DNA of 64,000 nucleotides from the NCBI RefSeq assembly GCF_026626635.1, contig NZ_JAPNKA010000001.1:12632501-12696500 (forward strand). The letters are read 5' to 3'. The position numbers were made by a program, and so were the translations under genes. Under the pieces are notes generated by a model. That model was not told where the DNA came from. It ran no database searches and saw only the letters and a program-made list of their open reading frames with translations. Source of the DNA: Archangium lansingense. GTDB taxonomy: Bacteria; Myxococcota; Myxococcia; Myxococcales; Myxococcaceae. Positions 37,083 to 45,549 of this stretch are shown piece after piece. Every line of letters begins with the position of its first letter. The first letter of the stretch is position 1.

Positions 37083-38486
37083 ATGACACGAACCAGGTAT
37101 CGAAAAGGCGCCCTCCTGGGCCTGCTGGCCGCGGGGCTGGTGCTCGGGCTCGCATACGCCAGCACGCGCGATGAGCAACCCTCACGAGCAGGAGCTCCAC
37201 CCACCGCGGCAGCTCCCGCCACCCCAGCGCCCGCCGCCGCGCCCCCCGGTGGCGAGGACGCTGGCACCGTGGACCTCGCGCGCCAGGAGGCGGATGCCTT
37301 CGCCCAGAAGGTCATGGAGGCCCTGCGCATCGCCGGAGTCAGGGACGCGCTGAACTATGACCCCGAGCGCTTCCTCATCTGGACTCCCAGCGCGGATGGC
37401 GGGCAGGGACTGACGCTGTTCCTCACCAACGTCTACGATGATTACCGCGCCGCCCCGCCCGGACAGAGGACGCGGGTGCTCGAGCGCATCATCTCCGTCC
37501 ACCAGGCTCCCCCCAGCGCTCCCGAGGCCTATGCCCAGGCGCGCCCGGCGCTGCTGCCGGTGATACGGCCGCGCTCCTATTTCGAGATGCTGCAGGTGCG
37601 AGGCACCGCTGACTCGCCGTCGGCCGCCTGGCGCCCACTGGGCGAGGTGCTGGCGGTGTCACTCGTGCAGGACCTCCCCGACTCCATGCGCTACATCCAC
37701 CCGGGTGACCTGGAGCGCTGGGGCGTCTCGTTCGACGAGGCCTACGCCCACGCGCTGGCCAACCTCCGGGCGCGCAGCCGCGAGCCCCTGGTGTCCATCG
37801 GCCCGGGCGTGTGCGCCGCCGCCTGGGGTGACAGCTACTCGCCCTCGCGCCTGCTGCTGGACGAGGTGGTGAAGCGCTGCCTGGTGCGCGGCGAGCCGGT
37901 GGTGCTGGCGCCCGGCAGGGATTTGCTGCTCATCACCGGCGCCCAGGACGAGCAGGGGCTGCGGCAGGTGGCCGAGCTGGCCGCGGAGGCGCTCGAGGCC
38001 CCCCGGCCGATGGACGGGCGCGCGCTGCGCCGCACCGCGAGCGGCTGGGTGCCCTTCCTCCCCGCGCGCGCCAGCGCCTCGTGGCCAGCCCTGCACCGGC
38101 TCGCCCTGCGCAGCGAGGTGCGCGACTACGCCGACCAGACCGAGCAGCTCAACGCCCTGCACCTCGAGAAGGGGGTGGAGCTCTTCGCCGCCTCGCTCCT
38201 GGTGGCCGAGGACGAAGACGGGCGAATCCGCACCCACACCCTCTGGGTGAACGGCATCCAGACGCTGCTGCCTCGCGCGGACTCCATCATCTTCATGGAG
38301 GAGGAGCGCGGCCCCGAGGCGCCGCCGGTGGCGGTGGTGCCCTGGGAGCAGGTGGTCCGGGACGTGGGCCACCTGCTCGTGCGCGAGGAGGGGCTCTACC
38401 CCGAGCGCTACCGGCTCAAGGGATTCCCCACCCCGAAACATTTCGAGCGCTGGAAGGCGGAGCGGACCGCCCGGGAAGTGCCCTGA
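37083..38486 (+). CDS. DUF1444-like exported or anchored protein
   Basis: A 467-residue protein with an N-terminal hydrophobic segment (LLGLLAAGLVLGLAYAS) and a Pro/Ala-rich linker to about residue 60. The body resembles DUF1444 (YtpQ-type) proteins: YDPERFLIWTPSADGGQGLTLFLTNVYDDY, LVQDLPDSMRYIHPGDLERWGVSFDEAYAHALANL, and WGDSYSPSRLLLDEV. The function of that family is not known. Start ATG 37083 follows a GC-rich leader and is divergent from the toxin gene, 275 bases away. The intervening stretch holds no other gene that I can support. Confidence 0.7.
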   Translation: MTRTRYRKGALLGLLAAGLVLGLAYASTRDEQPSRAGAPPTAAAPATPAPAAAPPGGEDAGTVDLARQEADAFAQKVMEALRIAGVRDALNYDPERFLIWTPSADGGQGLTLFLTNVYDDYRAAPPGQRTRVLERIISVHQAPPSAPEAYAQARPALLPVIRPRSYFEMLQVRGTADSPSAAWRPLGEVLAVSLVQDLPDSMRYIHPGDLERWGVSFDEAYAHALANLRARSREPLVSIGPGVCAAAWGDSYSPSRLLLDEVVKRCLVRGEPVVLAPGRDLLLITGAQDEQGLRQVAELAAEALEAPRPMDGRALRRTASGWVPFLPARASASWPALHRLALRSEVRDYADQTEQLNALHLEKGVELFAASLLVAEDEDGRIRTHTLWVNGIQTLLPRADSIIFMEEERGPEAPPVAVVPWEQVVRDVGHLLVREEGLYPERYRLKGFPTPKHFERWKAERTAREVP

Positions 38487-38510
38487 CCCGGACGCCCGAG
38501 CGAGAGAAGA

Positions 38511-38545
38511 CCCTCCCCCCTCGCCCTATCCCAGAGGGAGAGGGG
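38511..38545 (-). repeat. Dispersed palindromic repeat, copy R7
   Basis: CCCTCCCCCCTCGCCCTATCCC then AGAGGGAGAGGGG, a diverged copy between the convergent stops at 38486 and 38550. Its orientation corresponds to the 3' end of the minus-strand STAS-like gene. Confidence 0.78.
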
Positions 38546-38549
38546 ATTG

Positions 38550-38939
38550 CTAGGCGGAGAGGACTTCCTCTTCTCCGTAGATGAGCCAGCGCCGCGCCGA
38601 TTGGTCGTCAGCGAAGCGGCGGAGGATCTTGTCCGTCCCGCTCTCGCGCGCCACCCGGTTGAGCTGCAACGCGGACAGCGGGTTCTCCACCATCTCGGCC
38701 ACACGCTTCACGCCATGCTGGATGCCGAACTGCTGCACGTCCCGCAGCAGCTCCGCCACTTCCGGCGCCGACGGGCGGAAGGTGCGCATGTCCGCCTTGA
38801 TGTTGATGTCCTTCCCAGCCAGGGACAGCGTGGCGGACTTCAGCTCCTCGACGAAGCTCGCCATCTCCTCCGGGCGGATGAGTCCATCCAGGACGAGCTC
38901 GATGATGGAGTGCTCTCTGTCGACGTCAATCCTGTGCAT
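38550..38939 (-). CDS. STAS/SpoIIAA-like protein
   Basis: A 129-residue protein: HRIDVDREHSIIELVLDGLIRPEEMASFVEELKSA resembles the STAS/SpoIIAA-like fold seen in many short myxobacterial proteins, with central DMRTFRPSAPEVAELLRDVQQF and a C-terminal ARESGTDKILRRFADDQSARRWL segment. The residues that would be phosphorylated in true anti-anti-sigma factors are not evident. The frame is open to 39047, but the ATG at 38939 has GGAAGGAGAG upstream. It lies 117 bases after the CinA-like gene on the same strand. Confidence 0.7.
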   Translation of the reverse strand: MHRIDVDREHSIIELVLDGLIRPEEMASFVEELKSATLSLAGKDINIKADMRTFRPSAPEVAELLRDVQQFGIQHGVKRVAEMVENPLSALQLNRVARESGTDKILRRFADDQSARRWLIYGEEEVLSA

Positions 38940-39056
38940 GGCCGCTCTCCTTCCGTGAGAGAGGAACACCGTCAGAAAGAGGGGAGATGAATGAGGACAC
39001 GAGGCTAACACCCCCCTCTCTCGAAGCATTGCGCCCCCACCCAGCATGTCGGGCAG

Positions 39057-39548
39057 TCAGCTTCTCTCCAGGAGGGTGAGCAACAGCTCCAATCCTCGCG
39101 CCGCCGCCGCTCGGCGGATCCCCGCTCGGTCCCCTGTGAAGACGTGACGCTCACACAGGGGTGCACCTCCTCGACGTGTCACGGCGATGTAGACGAGCCC
39201 CACGGGCTTGCTCTCCGAGCCACCCGAGGGCCCCGCGATGCCCGTCTCCGCGAGCGCCAGGTCAGCATGCGAGCGGGCCAGCGCTCCACGCGCCAGCGCG
39301 AGGGCCACCTCCTTGCTGACGGCCCCATGGGCCACCATCAGCTCCACCGGAACGCCGAGCTGCTCCGTCTTGGCCTCGTTGGAGTAGGGGATGAAGCCGC
39401 GCTCCACCACCGCCGAGGCCCCCGGAATGTCCGTCAGGCTCGCGGACACCAGGCCCCCCGTGCTGGCCTCGGCCAGCGCCAGCCGCACGCTCGCGCGCCG
39501 GCAAGCCTCCAGCACGCGGCGCGCTCGCTCCTCCAACAGGGGCTCCAT
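39057..39548 (-). CDS. pncC: CinA C-terminal domain / nicotinamide-nucleotide amidase
   Basis: A 163-residue single-domain CinA_C protein: LALAEASTGGLVSASLTDIPGASAVVERGFIPYSNEAKTEQLGV, then AHGAVSKEVALALARGAL and LALAETGIAGPSGGSESKPVGLVYIAV. The family deamidates nicotinamide mononucleotide to nicotinate mononucleotide in NAD recycling. Length matches stand-alone PncC proteins. A nicotinate phosphoribosyltransferase at 62761 is another NAD salvage gene in the window, though they are far apart. ATG 39548 is the evident start; no other start would keep the N-terminal helix. Confidence 0.9.
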   Translation of the reverse strand: MEPLLEERARRVLEACRRASVRLALAEASTGGLVSASLTDIPGASAVVERGFIPYSNEAKTEQLGVPVELMVAHGAVSKEVALALARGALARSHADLALAETGIAGPSGGSESKPVGLVYIAVTRRGGAPLCERHVFTGDRAGIRRAAAARGLELLLTLLERS

Positions 39549-39657
39549 GGATCAGCAGCCCGCTTCCGTCGTGGCACACAGCACTGTCACCAAGGTCTCC
39601 TCCTTGTAGCCCACGCCCAAAATGGAAGGGGGCGGCGGGAGATGCGACAGCCGCGCG

Positions 39658-39882
39658 CTACCGGCGTCCGCGCTTCTTCCCTCCCCCGAAGGCGATGAGC
39701 AGCACACCCCCCACCACGCCCGCGGCACCGATGGCCAGCTCACGCTGGGTGCGCTCGGTGTATCGCCCAGTGAACGTTTCCATGGCGCGCTCCGAAAGCG
39801 AGCCGGTGGCGCGGTACGCGCTCGCCAGGAAGAAGGTACCGGCGACAACGAGCATGAATCCCAGGATGCGGGCGATCCCCAC
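39658..39882 (-). CDS. DUF3185-like small membrane protein
   Basis: A 74-residue protein with two membrane segments (ILGFMLVVAGTFFLASAY; ELAIGAAGVVGGVLLIAFGGG) joined by SLSERAMETFTGRYTERTQR. The pattern of helix, short loop with an F-x-G-xxxxxT motif and a glycine-rich second helix matches DUF3185. Function unknown. The GTG at 39882 starts exactly at the family boundary (GIARILGF). It precedes the CinA-like gene on the same strand by about 110 bases. Confidence 0.75.
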   Translation of the reverse strand: MGIARILGFMLVVAGTFFLASAYRATGSLSERAMETFTGRYTERTQRELAIGAAGVVGGVLLIAFGGGKKRGRR

Positions 39883-39978
39883 GGCGTTTCCCCTCAGTGT
39901 GTTGGACGGGCCGGAGTCCTCCCGGCGCCGCACGCAGGTTAGTGCGGAATGCCCCCCTCGGGGGTAGCTTCCGCGCCC

Positions 39979-41568
39979 ATGGCGACCTCCCTCCTCGAGA
40001 CCTTCCTCACCCGCGCCCGCCAATCACCCGAGCGGCCCATCCTGGACTTCGAGCAGCAGCGCTTCACCGCCGGACAGCTCGCCGGCCATGTCGCCGCTTT
40101 CGCCAGTGCCCTTCAGCGCCGAGGACTGAAGCCCGGAGAGCGCGTGGCCCTCTTCCTCGAGAACAGCCCCGCCTTCGTCATCTCCTATCTGGGCACCCAG
40201 TACGCCGGGGGCGTCGTCGTCCTCGTCAATACCCAGTACCGCCAGGTGGAGCTCGGCCACATCCTCTCCGACGCCGGAGCGCGCGCCTGCGTCACTGGAG
40301 CCGCGGGCGCTGCCGAGCTCGCCCCGCTGAAGGCCCAGCTCCCCGCGCTGGAGTGGCTCGTCACCGAGGAGTCTCCGGGCGGGCCGCTGAGCGCCCCCGT
40401 GCCGTGGCCCGCAGTGGACTTCGACGCGCTCCTCGCCGAGGGCAACCCCACCGCTGCCCTCCCCCTGCCCGGGGGCGAGCAGCTCGCCGTGCTCGGCTAC
40501 ACCTCCGGCACCACCGGCCGCTCCAAGGGCGCCATGCTGCTGCACCGCAACCTGCTCGCCAACGTGCGCGCCGTCACCGAGGCCTGGCGCTGGACGGAGA
40601 AGGACCGGCTGCTGCTCACCCTCCCGCTCTTCCACACCCACGGCCTCATGGTGGGCCTGCACGGCACGCTCTACTCCGGCGGCAGCGTGGACCTGCGCCG
40701 CCGCTTCGCCGCCCCCGAGGTCCTCTCCGCCCTCCAGGAAGACAGCTCGCTCACCATGTTCTTCGGCGTGCCCACCATGTACGGCCGGCTCGTCGAGGAG
40801 GCCCGCCGCACCGGCCCGAGCCCCCGCCCGCGTTCCTTGCGGCTGCTCGTCTCCGGCTCCGCCCCGCTCAGCCCCCAGCTCTTCCACGACGTGGAGGAGA
40901 CGTTCGGCCAGCGCATCCTCGAGCGCTACGGGATGACGGAGACCATCATGAACACCACCAACCCCTACGAGGGCGAGCGGCGCCCCGGCACCGTGGGCAT
41001 GCCCTACCCTGGCCAGGAGGCTCGCGTGGTGGACGTGCGCACCCGCCAGCCGCTGCCCGATGGGGAGACGGGGGAAATCGAGGTGCGCGGCCCTCACGTC
41101 TTCGCCGGCTACTGGCAGCGCCCGGACGCCACCGCCGAGTCCTTCGACCCCGAGGGCTGGTTCCGCACCGGCGACCTCGGCCTGCGCGACAGGGACGGCT
41201 ACTTCCACATTACGGGCCGTGCCCGCGAGCTCATCATCAGCGGCGGCTTCAACGTGTACCCGCGCGAGGTGGAAGAGGTGCTCGCCACGCACCCGGGCGT
41301 CGCCGAGGTGGCGGTGCTCGGCCTGCCGGACTCGGACTTCGGCGAGCAGGTGGTGGCCGTCGTCGTCCCCCGCTCTCCCGCGCCCGAGGCCCAGGCCCTG
41401 ACGGACTTCTGCAAAGACAGCCTCGCCAGCTTCAAGAAGCCCCGCCGCGTCGTCTTCGTGGAGGCCCTGCCCCGCAACGCGCTCGGCAAGGTGCAGAAAC
41501 ACCTGCTGCGAGAGCGCCTCCAGACCCAGGCTCCACCTGCGAACGTCCAGAAACCAACAGAGCCCTGA
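39979..41568 (+). CDS. Acyl-CoA synthetase, malonyl-CoA synthetase-like
   Basis: A 529-residue AMP-forming ligase. The P-loop-like motif is YTSGTTGRSKGAML, the A5 motif is YGMTETIMNTTNPYEGERRPGTVG, the A7 region is GWFRTGDLGLRDRDGYFHITGRARELIISGGFNVYPREVEEVL, and the A10 lysine lies in PRNALGKVQK. The MTETxMNTxNPYxGERRPGTVG stretch is characteristic of malonyl-CoA synthetases (MatB), although related short-chain ligases share it. It would activate a carboxylate as a CoA thioester in the cytoplasm. Start ATG 39979. It is divergent from the DUF3185 gene with under 100 bases between. Confidence 0.85.
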   Translation: MATSLLETFLTRARQSPERPILDFEQQRFTAGQLAGHVAAFASALQRRGLKPGERVALFLENSPAFVISYLGTQYAGGVVVLVNTQYRQVELGHILSDAGARACVTGAAGAAELAPLKAQLPALEWLVTEESPGGPLSAPVPWPAVDFDALLAEGNPTAALPLPGGEQLAVLGYTSGTTGRSKGAMLLHRNLLANVRAVTEAWRWTEKDRLLLTLPLFHTHGLMVGLHGTLYSGGSVDLRRRFAAPEVLSALQEDSSLTMFFGVPTMYGRLVEEARRTGPSPRPRSLRLLVSGSAPLSPQLFHDVEETFGQRILERYGMTETIMNTTNPYEGERRPGTVGMPYPGQEARVVDVRTRQPLPDGETGEIEVRGPHVFAGYWQRPDATAESFDPEGWFRTGDLGLRDRDGYFHITGRARELIISGGFNVYPREVEEVLATHPGVAEVAVLGLPDSDFGEQVVAVVVPRSPAPEAQALTDFCKDSLASFKKPRRVVFVEALPRNALGKVQKHLLRERLQTQAPPANVQKPTEP

Positions 41569-41651
41569 ACCTTCGGGAACCTTCAGACACTCGCAGCGGA
41601 ATTCTCCTCAGGATGTAAGTGGTGTCAGTAGTGTCTGGTTGGCGAGAGGAG

Positions 41652-43190
41652 ATGGGGAGCGTGAACGAAGCCGAGCAGTCCGAGGAGTCCGCTCGACGGG
41701 TGTCGACCGGGTCCACCGGTCTGGACGCCCTACTCAGGGGTGGGTGGCTCCACGGGGGCACCTATATGGTCACCGGGGCCCCTGGGACGGGGAAGACCAT
41801 CCTGGGCAACCAACTCTGCTTCTCCCACGTGGCCAACGGGGGCCGGGCTGTCTTCATCACCATGCTGTCCGAGTCCCACGGACGGATGATGACGCACCTG
41901 CGCCGCATGGAGTTCTTCCAGCGCGACATCATCGGCCAGTCGCTGCACTACGTGAGCGGCTACGCCACGCTCAAGGCCGAGGGGCTCGACGGGCTGGCGC
42001 GGCTGCTCTACCGCTCGGTGCGCGAGCACGAGGCCACGGTGCTGGTGGTGGACGGGCTGCTGGCCGTGCAGGAGAGCGCCGGCTCGGTGCTGGCCTTCCG
42101 CGAGTTCCTCCACGGCCTGGGGGTGCACAACGCGCTGGCCGGTTGCACCACGCTGGTGCTCACCAACCGGCAGGAGAACGCGGCGGACCCCCAGTTCGCC
42201 ATGGTGGATGGGGTGCTGGTGCTGGAGCAGCAACTGCGGGGACTCCGCGCGGTGCGCACCGTGGAGGTGTTGAAGCTGCGCGGCGAGGCCCAGCTGCTCG
42301 GCCGGCACACCTTCGAAATCAACGCGCACGGGATTGCCGTCTACCCGCGCCTGGAGAGCCTCTACCCCCACCCGCCCCAAGACGAGCTGGACTTGGAGCG
42401 GCGGCAGGGCTTCGGCCTGCGACAGCTGGACGAGATGATGCTGGGCGGGGTGGTGCCGCACTCGTCCACTCTGCTGCTCGGCGCACCAGGCAGCGGCAAG
42501 ACGTTGCTGGGGCTGTACTTCCTGGAGAGTGGCGCGCGCCAGGGCGAGACCGGCCTCTATTTCGGCTTCTCGGAGACGAAGCCCCGGCTCCTGGCAAAGG
42601 CCTCCAGCGTAGGCCTGGAGCTGCGGCCGTGGGTGGACTCGGGCCGGCTGGTGGTGGAGGCGCGGGCGGCGGTGGAGACCCTGCCGGATGCGCTGGCGCA
42701 CGAGGTGCTGAGCCTGGTGGAGCGCCACCGGGTGCGGCGGCTCTTCCTCGACGGCCTGGAGCCGCTCCTCCAGGAGCCCATCGAGCCCAAGCGGGCCGCG
42801 AGCTTCCTCACCGCGCTCATCAACGTGCTGCGCTCGCGCGGGGTCACCACCTTGATGAGCCAGCAGACCCAGGTGATTTTCGGCCCCCGGTTGGAGGCGA
42901 GGCTGGAAGGCGTCGAGGCCATCGTCGACAACATCCTCTTCCTCCGGTATGTGGAGCTGCGCTCCCAGCTGTACCGGATGATGTCCATTCTCAAGATGCG
43001 CGAAAGTGGCTACCAGGCCGCTCTGCGCGAATTCTCCATCTCGACTCGGGGCATTGACGTGGCCGAGAACTTCGAGAGCGCCGAGGCCATCCTCACCGGA
43101 CAGGCCCGGCCGCTGAAAGCAAAGCCCAAGCGCTCCCGCCCCCAGAAGGCGGTGCGGCGCATGCCCTCCCGGAAGCGGAGCCGCTCATGA
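41652..43190 (+). CDS. KaiC-like double-RecA ATPase
   Basis: A 512-residue protein with two KaiC/RecA domains. The first has Walker A GAPGTGKT and Walker B VLVVDGL; the second has GAPGSGKT, then RLFLDGLEPLLQ and an SQQTQV region. Cyanobacterial KaiC is the clock ATPase; most non-cyanobacterial paralogues lack KaiA/KaiB, as here, and are signalling ATPases. The basic tail (KAKPKRSRPQKAVRR) is unusual. Its stop overlaps the start of a response regulator by four bases. The frame is open to a GTG at 41619; the ATG at 41652 follows AGAGGAG closely. Partner regulation by phosphorylation is plausible. Confidence 0.85.
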   Translation: MGSVNEAEQSEESARRVSTGSTGLDALLRGGWLHGGTYMVTGAPGTGKTILGNQLCFSHVANGGRAVFITMLSESHGRMMTHLRRMEFFQRDIIGQSLHYVSGYATLKAEGLDGLARLLYRSVREHEATVLVVDGLLAVQESAGSVLAFREFLHGLGVHNALAGCTTLVLTNRQENAADPQFAMVDGVLVLEQQLRGLRAVRTVEVLKLRGEAQLLGRHTFEINAHGIAVYPRLESLYPHPPQDELDLERRQGFGLRQLDEMMLGGVVPHSSTLLLGAPGSGKTLLGLYFLESGARQGETGLYFGFSETKPRLLAKASSVGLELRPWVDSGRLVVEARAAVETLPDALAHEVLSLVERHRVRRLFLDGLEPLLQEPIEPKRAASFLTALINVLRSRGVTTLMSQQTQVIFGPRLEARLEGVEAIVDNILFLRYVELRSQLYRMMSILKMRESGYQAALREFSISTRGIDVAENFESAEAILTGQARPLKAKPKRSRPQKAVRRMPSRKRSRS

Positions 43191-43543
43191 GCAAGCTCCT
43201 CATCGTGGACGACGAGGTGGCCATCCTCGAGGCCCTCACAGACATCCTCTCCGTGGAGGGGTACGAGGTGACCACCGCCGCCAACGGCGCCGAGGGGCTC
43301 GACCACGTCCGAAAGGACAGGCCGGACCTCATCCTGTTGGACCTGATGATGCCGGTGATGGACGGCCAGGAGATGCTGCGCCGGCTCAAGGAGGACCCCG
43401 AGCTGCGCAACACCCCCGTGGTGGTCATGAGCGCCGGCCGTGTGTCCAAGTCCGAGCTGCAGGGCAGCCGCTTCCTGGCCAAGCCCTTCGAGCTCGATGA
43501 CCTGTTGGACACCGTGGCCGCCGAGCTGAACAAGGGGCACTGA
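43187..43543 (+). CDS. Single-domain response regulator
   Basis: A 118-residue CheY-like receiver: LLIVDDEVAILEAL, phospho-acceptor Asp52 in LILLDLMMPVMDG, VVVMSAGR (Thr/Ser switch region), and conserved Lys in FLAKPFELDDLL. No output domain. It overlaps the KaiC-like gene (ATGA), so the pair is probably translated together, and the regulator may be phosphorylated by an unlinked kinase to control the ATPase. Repeat copy R8 follows its stop within ten bases. Confidence 0.93.
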   Translation: MSKLLIVDDEVAILEALTDILSVEGYEVTTAANGAEGLDHVRKDRPDLILLDLMMPVMDGQEMLRRLKEDPELRNTPVVVMSAGRVSKSELQGSRFLAKPFELDDLLDTVAAELNKGH

Positions 43544-43551
43544 GGGGTGCT

Positions 43552-43585
43552 CCCTCTCCCGCTGGGAGAGGGTCGGAGTGAGGGT
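43552..43585 (+). repeat. Dispersed palindromic repeat, copy R8
   Basis: CCCTCTCCC-gct-GGGAGAGGG followed by TCGGAGTGAGGGT, nine bases after the response-regulator stop and just before the convergent oligoribonuclease stop at 43590. Confidence 0.87.
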
Positions 43586-43589
43586 CTGG

Positions 43590-44150
43590 CTAACCCCCCG
43601 TGGCCGCACGGAACAGGTGCGTGCGGTAGTGCGTCAGCTCCGTGATGCTCGCGCGCAGGTCCGCCAACGCCGTGTGCCCCGACGCCGTCTTCTTCAACGG
43701 CACCATGTCCGGGAACCACGCGTTCCCCAGCACCTTGATGCTCGTCACGTCCACCTGCCGGTAGTGCAGGTACCGGTCCAGCATCGGCATGTACTTCACC
43801 AGGAAGCGGCGATCCGTGTGGATGGAGTTTCCGCAGAGGATGCCCTCGCCTATCCCGCAGTGCTGCGCCACCAGCCCGGTGACTTCCCGCTCGGCGACCC
43901 TCAGCGACGTCTGCGAGTCGCGCACCTTCTTCAACAGCCCGTTGCGCGTGTGCATCTCCCGAACCACCGGCTCCATCCGCCCCAGCACTTCGTCCGGCTG
44001 CCAGATGACCCGCTCCATCTCCGCCTTCGGCACCAGGTCCGGTCCCGTGATGATGACTCCAATCTCGATGATCGCCGATTCGTCGGGATCCAATCCGGTC
44101 ATCTCCAGATCGAGCCAGACGAAACACAGGGGCGGGGTGGGTGCGGGCAT
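43590..44150 (-). CDS. orn: Oligoribonuclease
   Basis: A 186-residue DEDDh 3'-5' exoribonuclease that degrades dinucleotides, including the pGpG product of c-di-GMP turnover. Motifs: FVWLDLEMTGLDPDESAIIEIG (first Asp and Glu), GNSIHTDRRFLVKYMPMLDRYLHYRQVDVTSIK (second Asp and RQVDVTSIK), and HTALADLRASI (His and last Asp). Length matches the family. The ATG at 44150 lies 45 bases after the hydrolase-OsmC gene, so it may be the last gene of the minus-strand group that starts at 48909. Confidence 0.95.
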   Translation of the reverse strand: MPAPTPPLCFVWLDLEMTGLDPDESAIIEIGVIITGPDLVPKAEMERVIWQPDEVLGRMEPVVREMHTRNGLLKKVRDSQTSLRVAEREVTGLVAQHCGIGEGILCGNSIHTDRRFLVKYMPMLDRYLHYRQVDVTSIKVLGNAWFPDMVPLKKTASGHTALADLRASITELTHYRTHLFRAATGG

Positions 44151-44191
44151 ATGCCACTCAGTGTAGCCGGGTTTTCAGAACGGTGACGGAT

Positions 44192-44226
44192 CCCCTCACC
44201 CCGTCCCTCTCCCGGAGGGAGAGGGG
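44192..44226 (-). repeat. Dispersed palindromic repeat, copy R9, forming the end of the OsmC-fusion gene
   Basis: CCCCTCACCCCGTCCCTCTCCC then GGAGGGAGAGGGG. The TGA at 44196-44198 lies inside it, so the last residues of the upstream minus-strand gene (NNPSPSGRGTG) are repeat-encoded. Confidence 0.88.
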
Positions 44227-45542
44227 TTGTTGTCGCTCGTGGGGGGACTGGGGCTGGTGTTGCTGGGGGTGGTGTTGCTGGGGGTGGTGTTGCTGGGGGT
44301 GGCGTTGCTGGTGGCTCCGTCGTCGAGGAACGTCTGCACGTCGATCTCCGATTCCATCGTGCGATGCACCGGACACCGGTCCGCCATCTGCACCAGCCGC
44401 TGCCGCTGCTCCGCACTCAACGGGCCCTCCAGCGTCACCGTCCGGTCGATCCGGTCCACCTTGCCCTCCTTCGTCTCGCAGTTCTGGCAGTCCTCCGCGT
44501 GCACCTTCGAGTGGCGCAACCGCACCGACACGTGCTCCAACGGCCAGCCCTTGTTGCGCGCGTACACACGCAGCGTCATCGCCGTGCACGCCCCCAGTGC
44601 CGCCGCCAGCAGCCCGTACGGTGAGGGGCCTGTGTCTTCTCCTCCGTACGCCGTCGGCTCGTCCGCCCTCAGCCGATGCCGCCCCACCCGAATGTCCTGC
44701 GCGAAGAAGCCCTCCCCCGCCTCGTGCACCTCCACGATTCCCTGTGACAGCTCCGGCCCCGCCTCGCGCTGCGCCTCCACCTCGCGAGAGCCGACGTACC
44801 TCCCCGCCCACGCCCCCAGCACCGCCGCCGCGAAGCGCGCGTCCTCTGGTCGGCTCAACAGGTGGTCCGCCCCCTCCAGCGCCAGCAGGCTCTTGGGTTG
44901 TCTCGCCGCCTCGTAGATGCGCTGCGCACTCCGCATCCCCACGACTCCGTCTCCCGGTGCGTGCAGCACCAGCAGCGCTCGGCCCAGTCGCTGCAGCACT
45001 TCCTCCATCGGAGACTCGGTCAGCGCGTCCAGGAAGCTCCGGGAGATGCGCATCGCCCCCTCTCCCAGCTCCACCCTCGCCTCGCCCCGCTCCCTCGCCT
45101 GCTTCAGCACCGGCGCCAACAGTCCGTGCACCTCGCCCAGCTCATAGGGCGCTCCAATCGTCGCCACCGCCCTCGCCTCGGGCACCTCGCCCGCCGCGTG
45201 CAACACCGCCGTTCCCCCCAAGCTGTGGCCAATGAGCAACCGCGGCGCCTCGCGTGTTGTTCGCAGGTGCGCCACCGCCGCCAGCACGTCCTCCACGTCC
45301 GAGAAGTCATGCGTGGTGGGGGTGGTTCCCCCCTCTTCCGTGAAGTCGAAGCGCAGCACCGCCAGCCCATGCTCCGCCAGCGCCTGGCTGATGGCCCTCG
45401 CCGGAAAGACGTCGCCCCCGCAGGTGAAGCAATGCGCGAAGAGCGCGTACGCCACCGGTCTCCTCGCCGGCAACTCCAGGCGCGCCTCCAGCCTCCGGCC
45501 CCCCGCGCCCTGGAAGATGACTCTCTCCGTACGCGTCTCCAT
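44196..45542 (-). CDS. Alpha/beta hydrolase-OsmC fusion
   Basis: A 448-residue fusion. Residues about 1-255 form an alpha/beta hydrolase (ALFAHCFTCGGDVFPARAI, GHSLGG nucleophile elbow, LLVLHAPGDGVVG, GADHLL for the His). Residues about 290-415 form an OsmC domain with the peroxide-reactive cysteine pair in LGACTAMTLRVYA and DRCPVHRTME. Hydrolase-OsmC fusions are known across bacteria and are tied to organic hydroperoxide or electrophile handling. The tail is a tandem repeat (TPSNT units) ending in repeat-encoded residues. The ATG at 45542 is favoured; a GTG at 45557 lies within repeat R10, whose GAGGG may serve as ribosome binding site. Confidence 0.88.
   Translation of the reverse strand: METRTERVIFQGAGGRRLEARLELPARRPVAYALFAHCFTCGGDVFPARAISQALAEHGLAVLRFDFTEEGGTTPTTHDFSDVEDVLAAVAHLRTTREAPRLLIGHSLGGTAVLHAAGEVPEARAVATIGAPYELGEVHGLLAPVLKQARERGEARVELGEGAMRISRSFLDALTESPMEEVLQRLGRALLVLHAPGDGVVGMRSAQRIYEAARQPKSLLALEGADHLLSRPEDARFAAAVLGAWAGRYVGSREVEAQREAGPELSQGIVEVHEAGEGFFAQDIRVGRHRLRADEPTAYGGEDTGPSPYGLLAAALGACTAMTLRVYARNKGWPLEHVSVRLRHSKVHAEDCQNCETKEGKVDRIDRTVTLEGPLSAEQRQRLVQMADRCPVHRTMESEIDVQTFLDDGATSNATPSNTTPSNTTPSNTSPSPPTSDNNPSPSGRGTG
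44256..44314 (-). repeat. 15-bp tandem repeat in the OsmC-fusion tail
   Basis: About 3.9 copies of GGTGTTGCTGGGGGT (44256, 44271, 44286, then a diverged copy). On the minus strand it encodes TPSNT-type pentapeptides. The unit length keeps frame, so copy number can vary without frameshift. Confidence 0.85.
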
Positions 45543-45549
45543 CTCGATG

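Noticed and set aside
41652..43190. Circadian clock protein
   Set aside because: KaiC-like proteins without KaiA/KaiB are common outside cyanobacteria; nothing here supports a clock.
44256..44314. CRISPR-like array
   Set aside because: The repeats are contiguous 15-bp units without spacers and lie in a coding tail.
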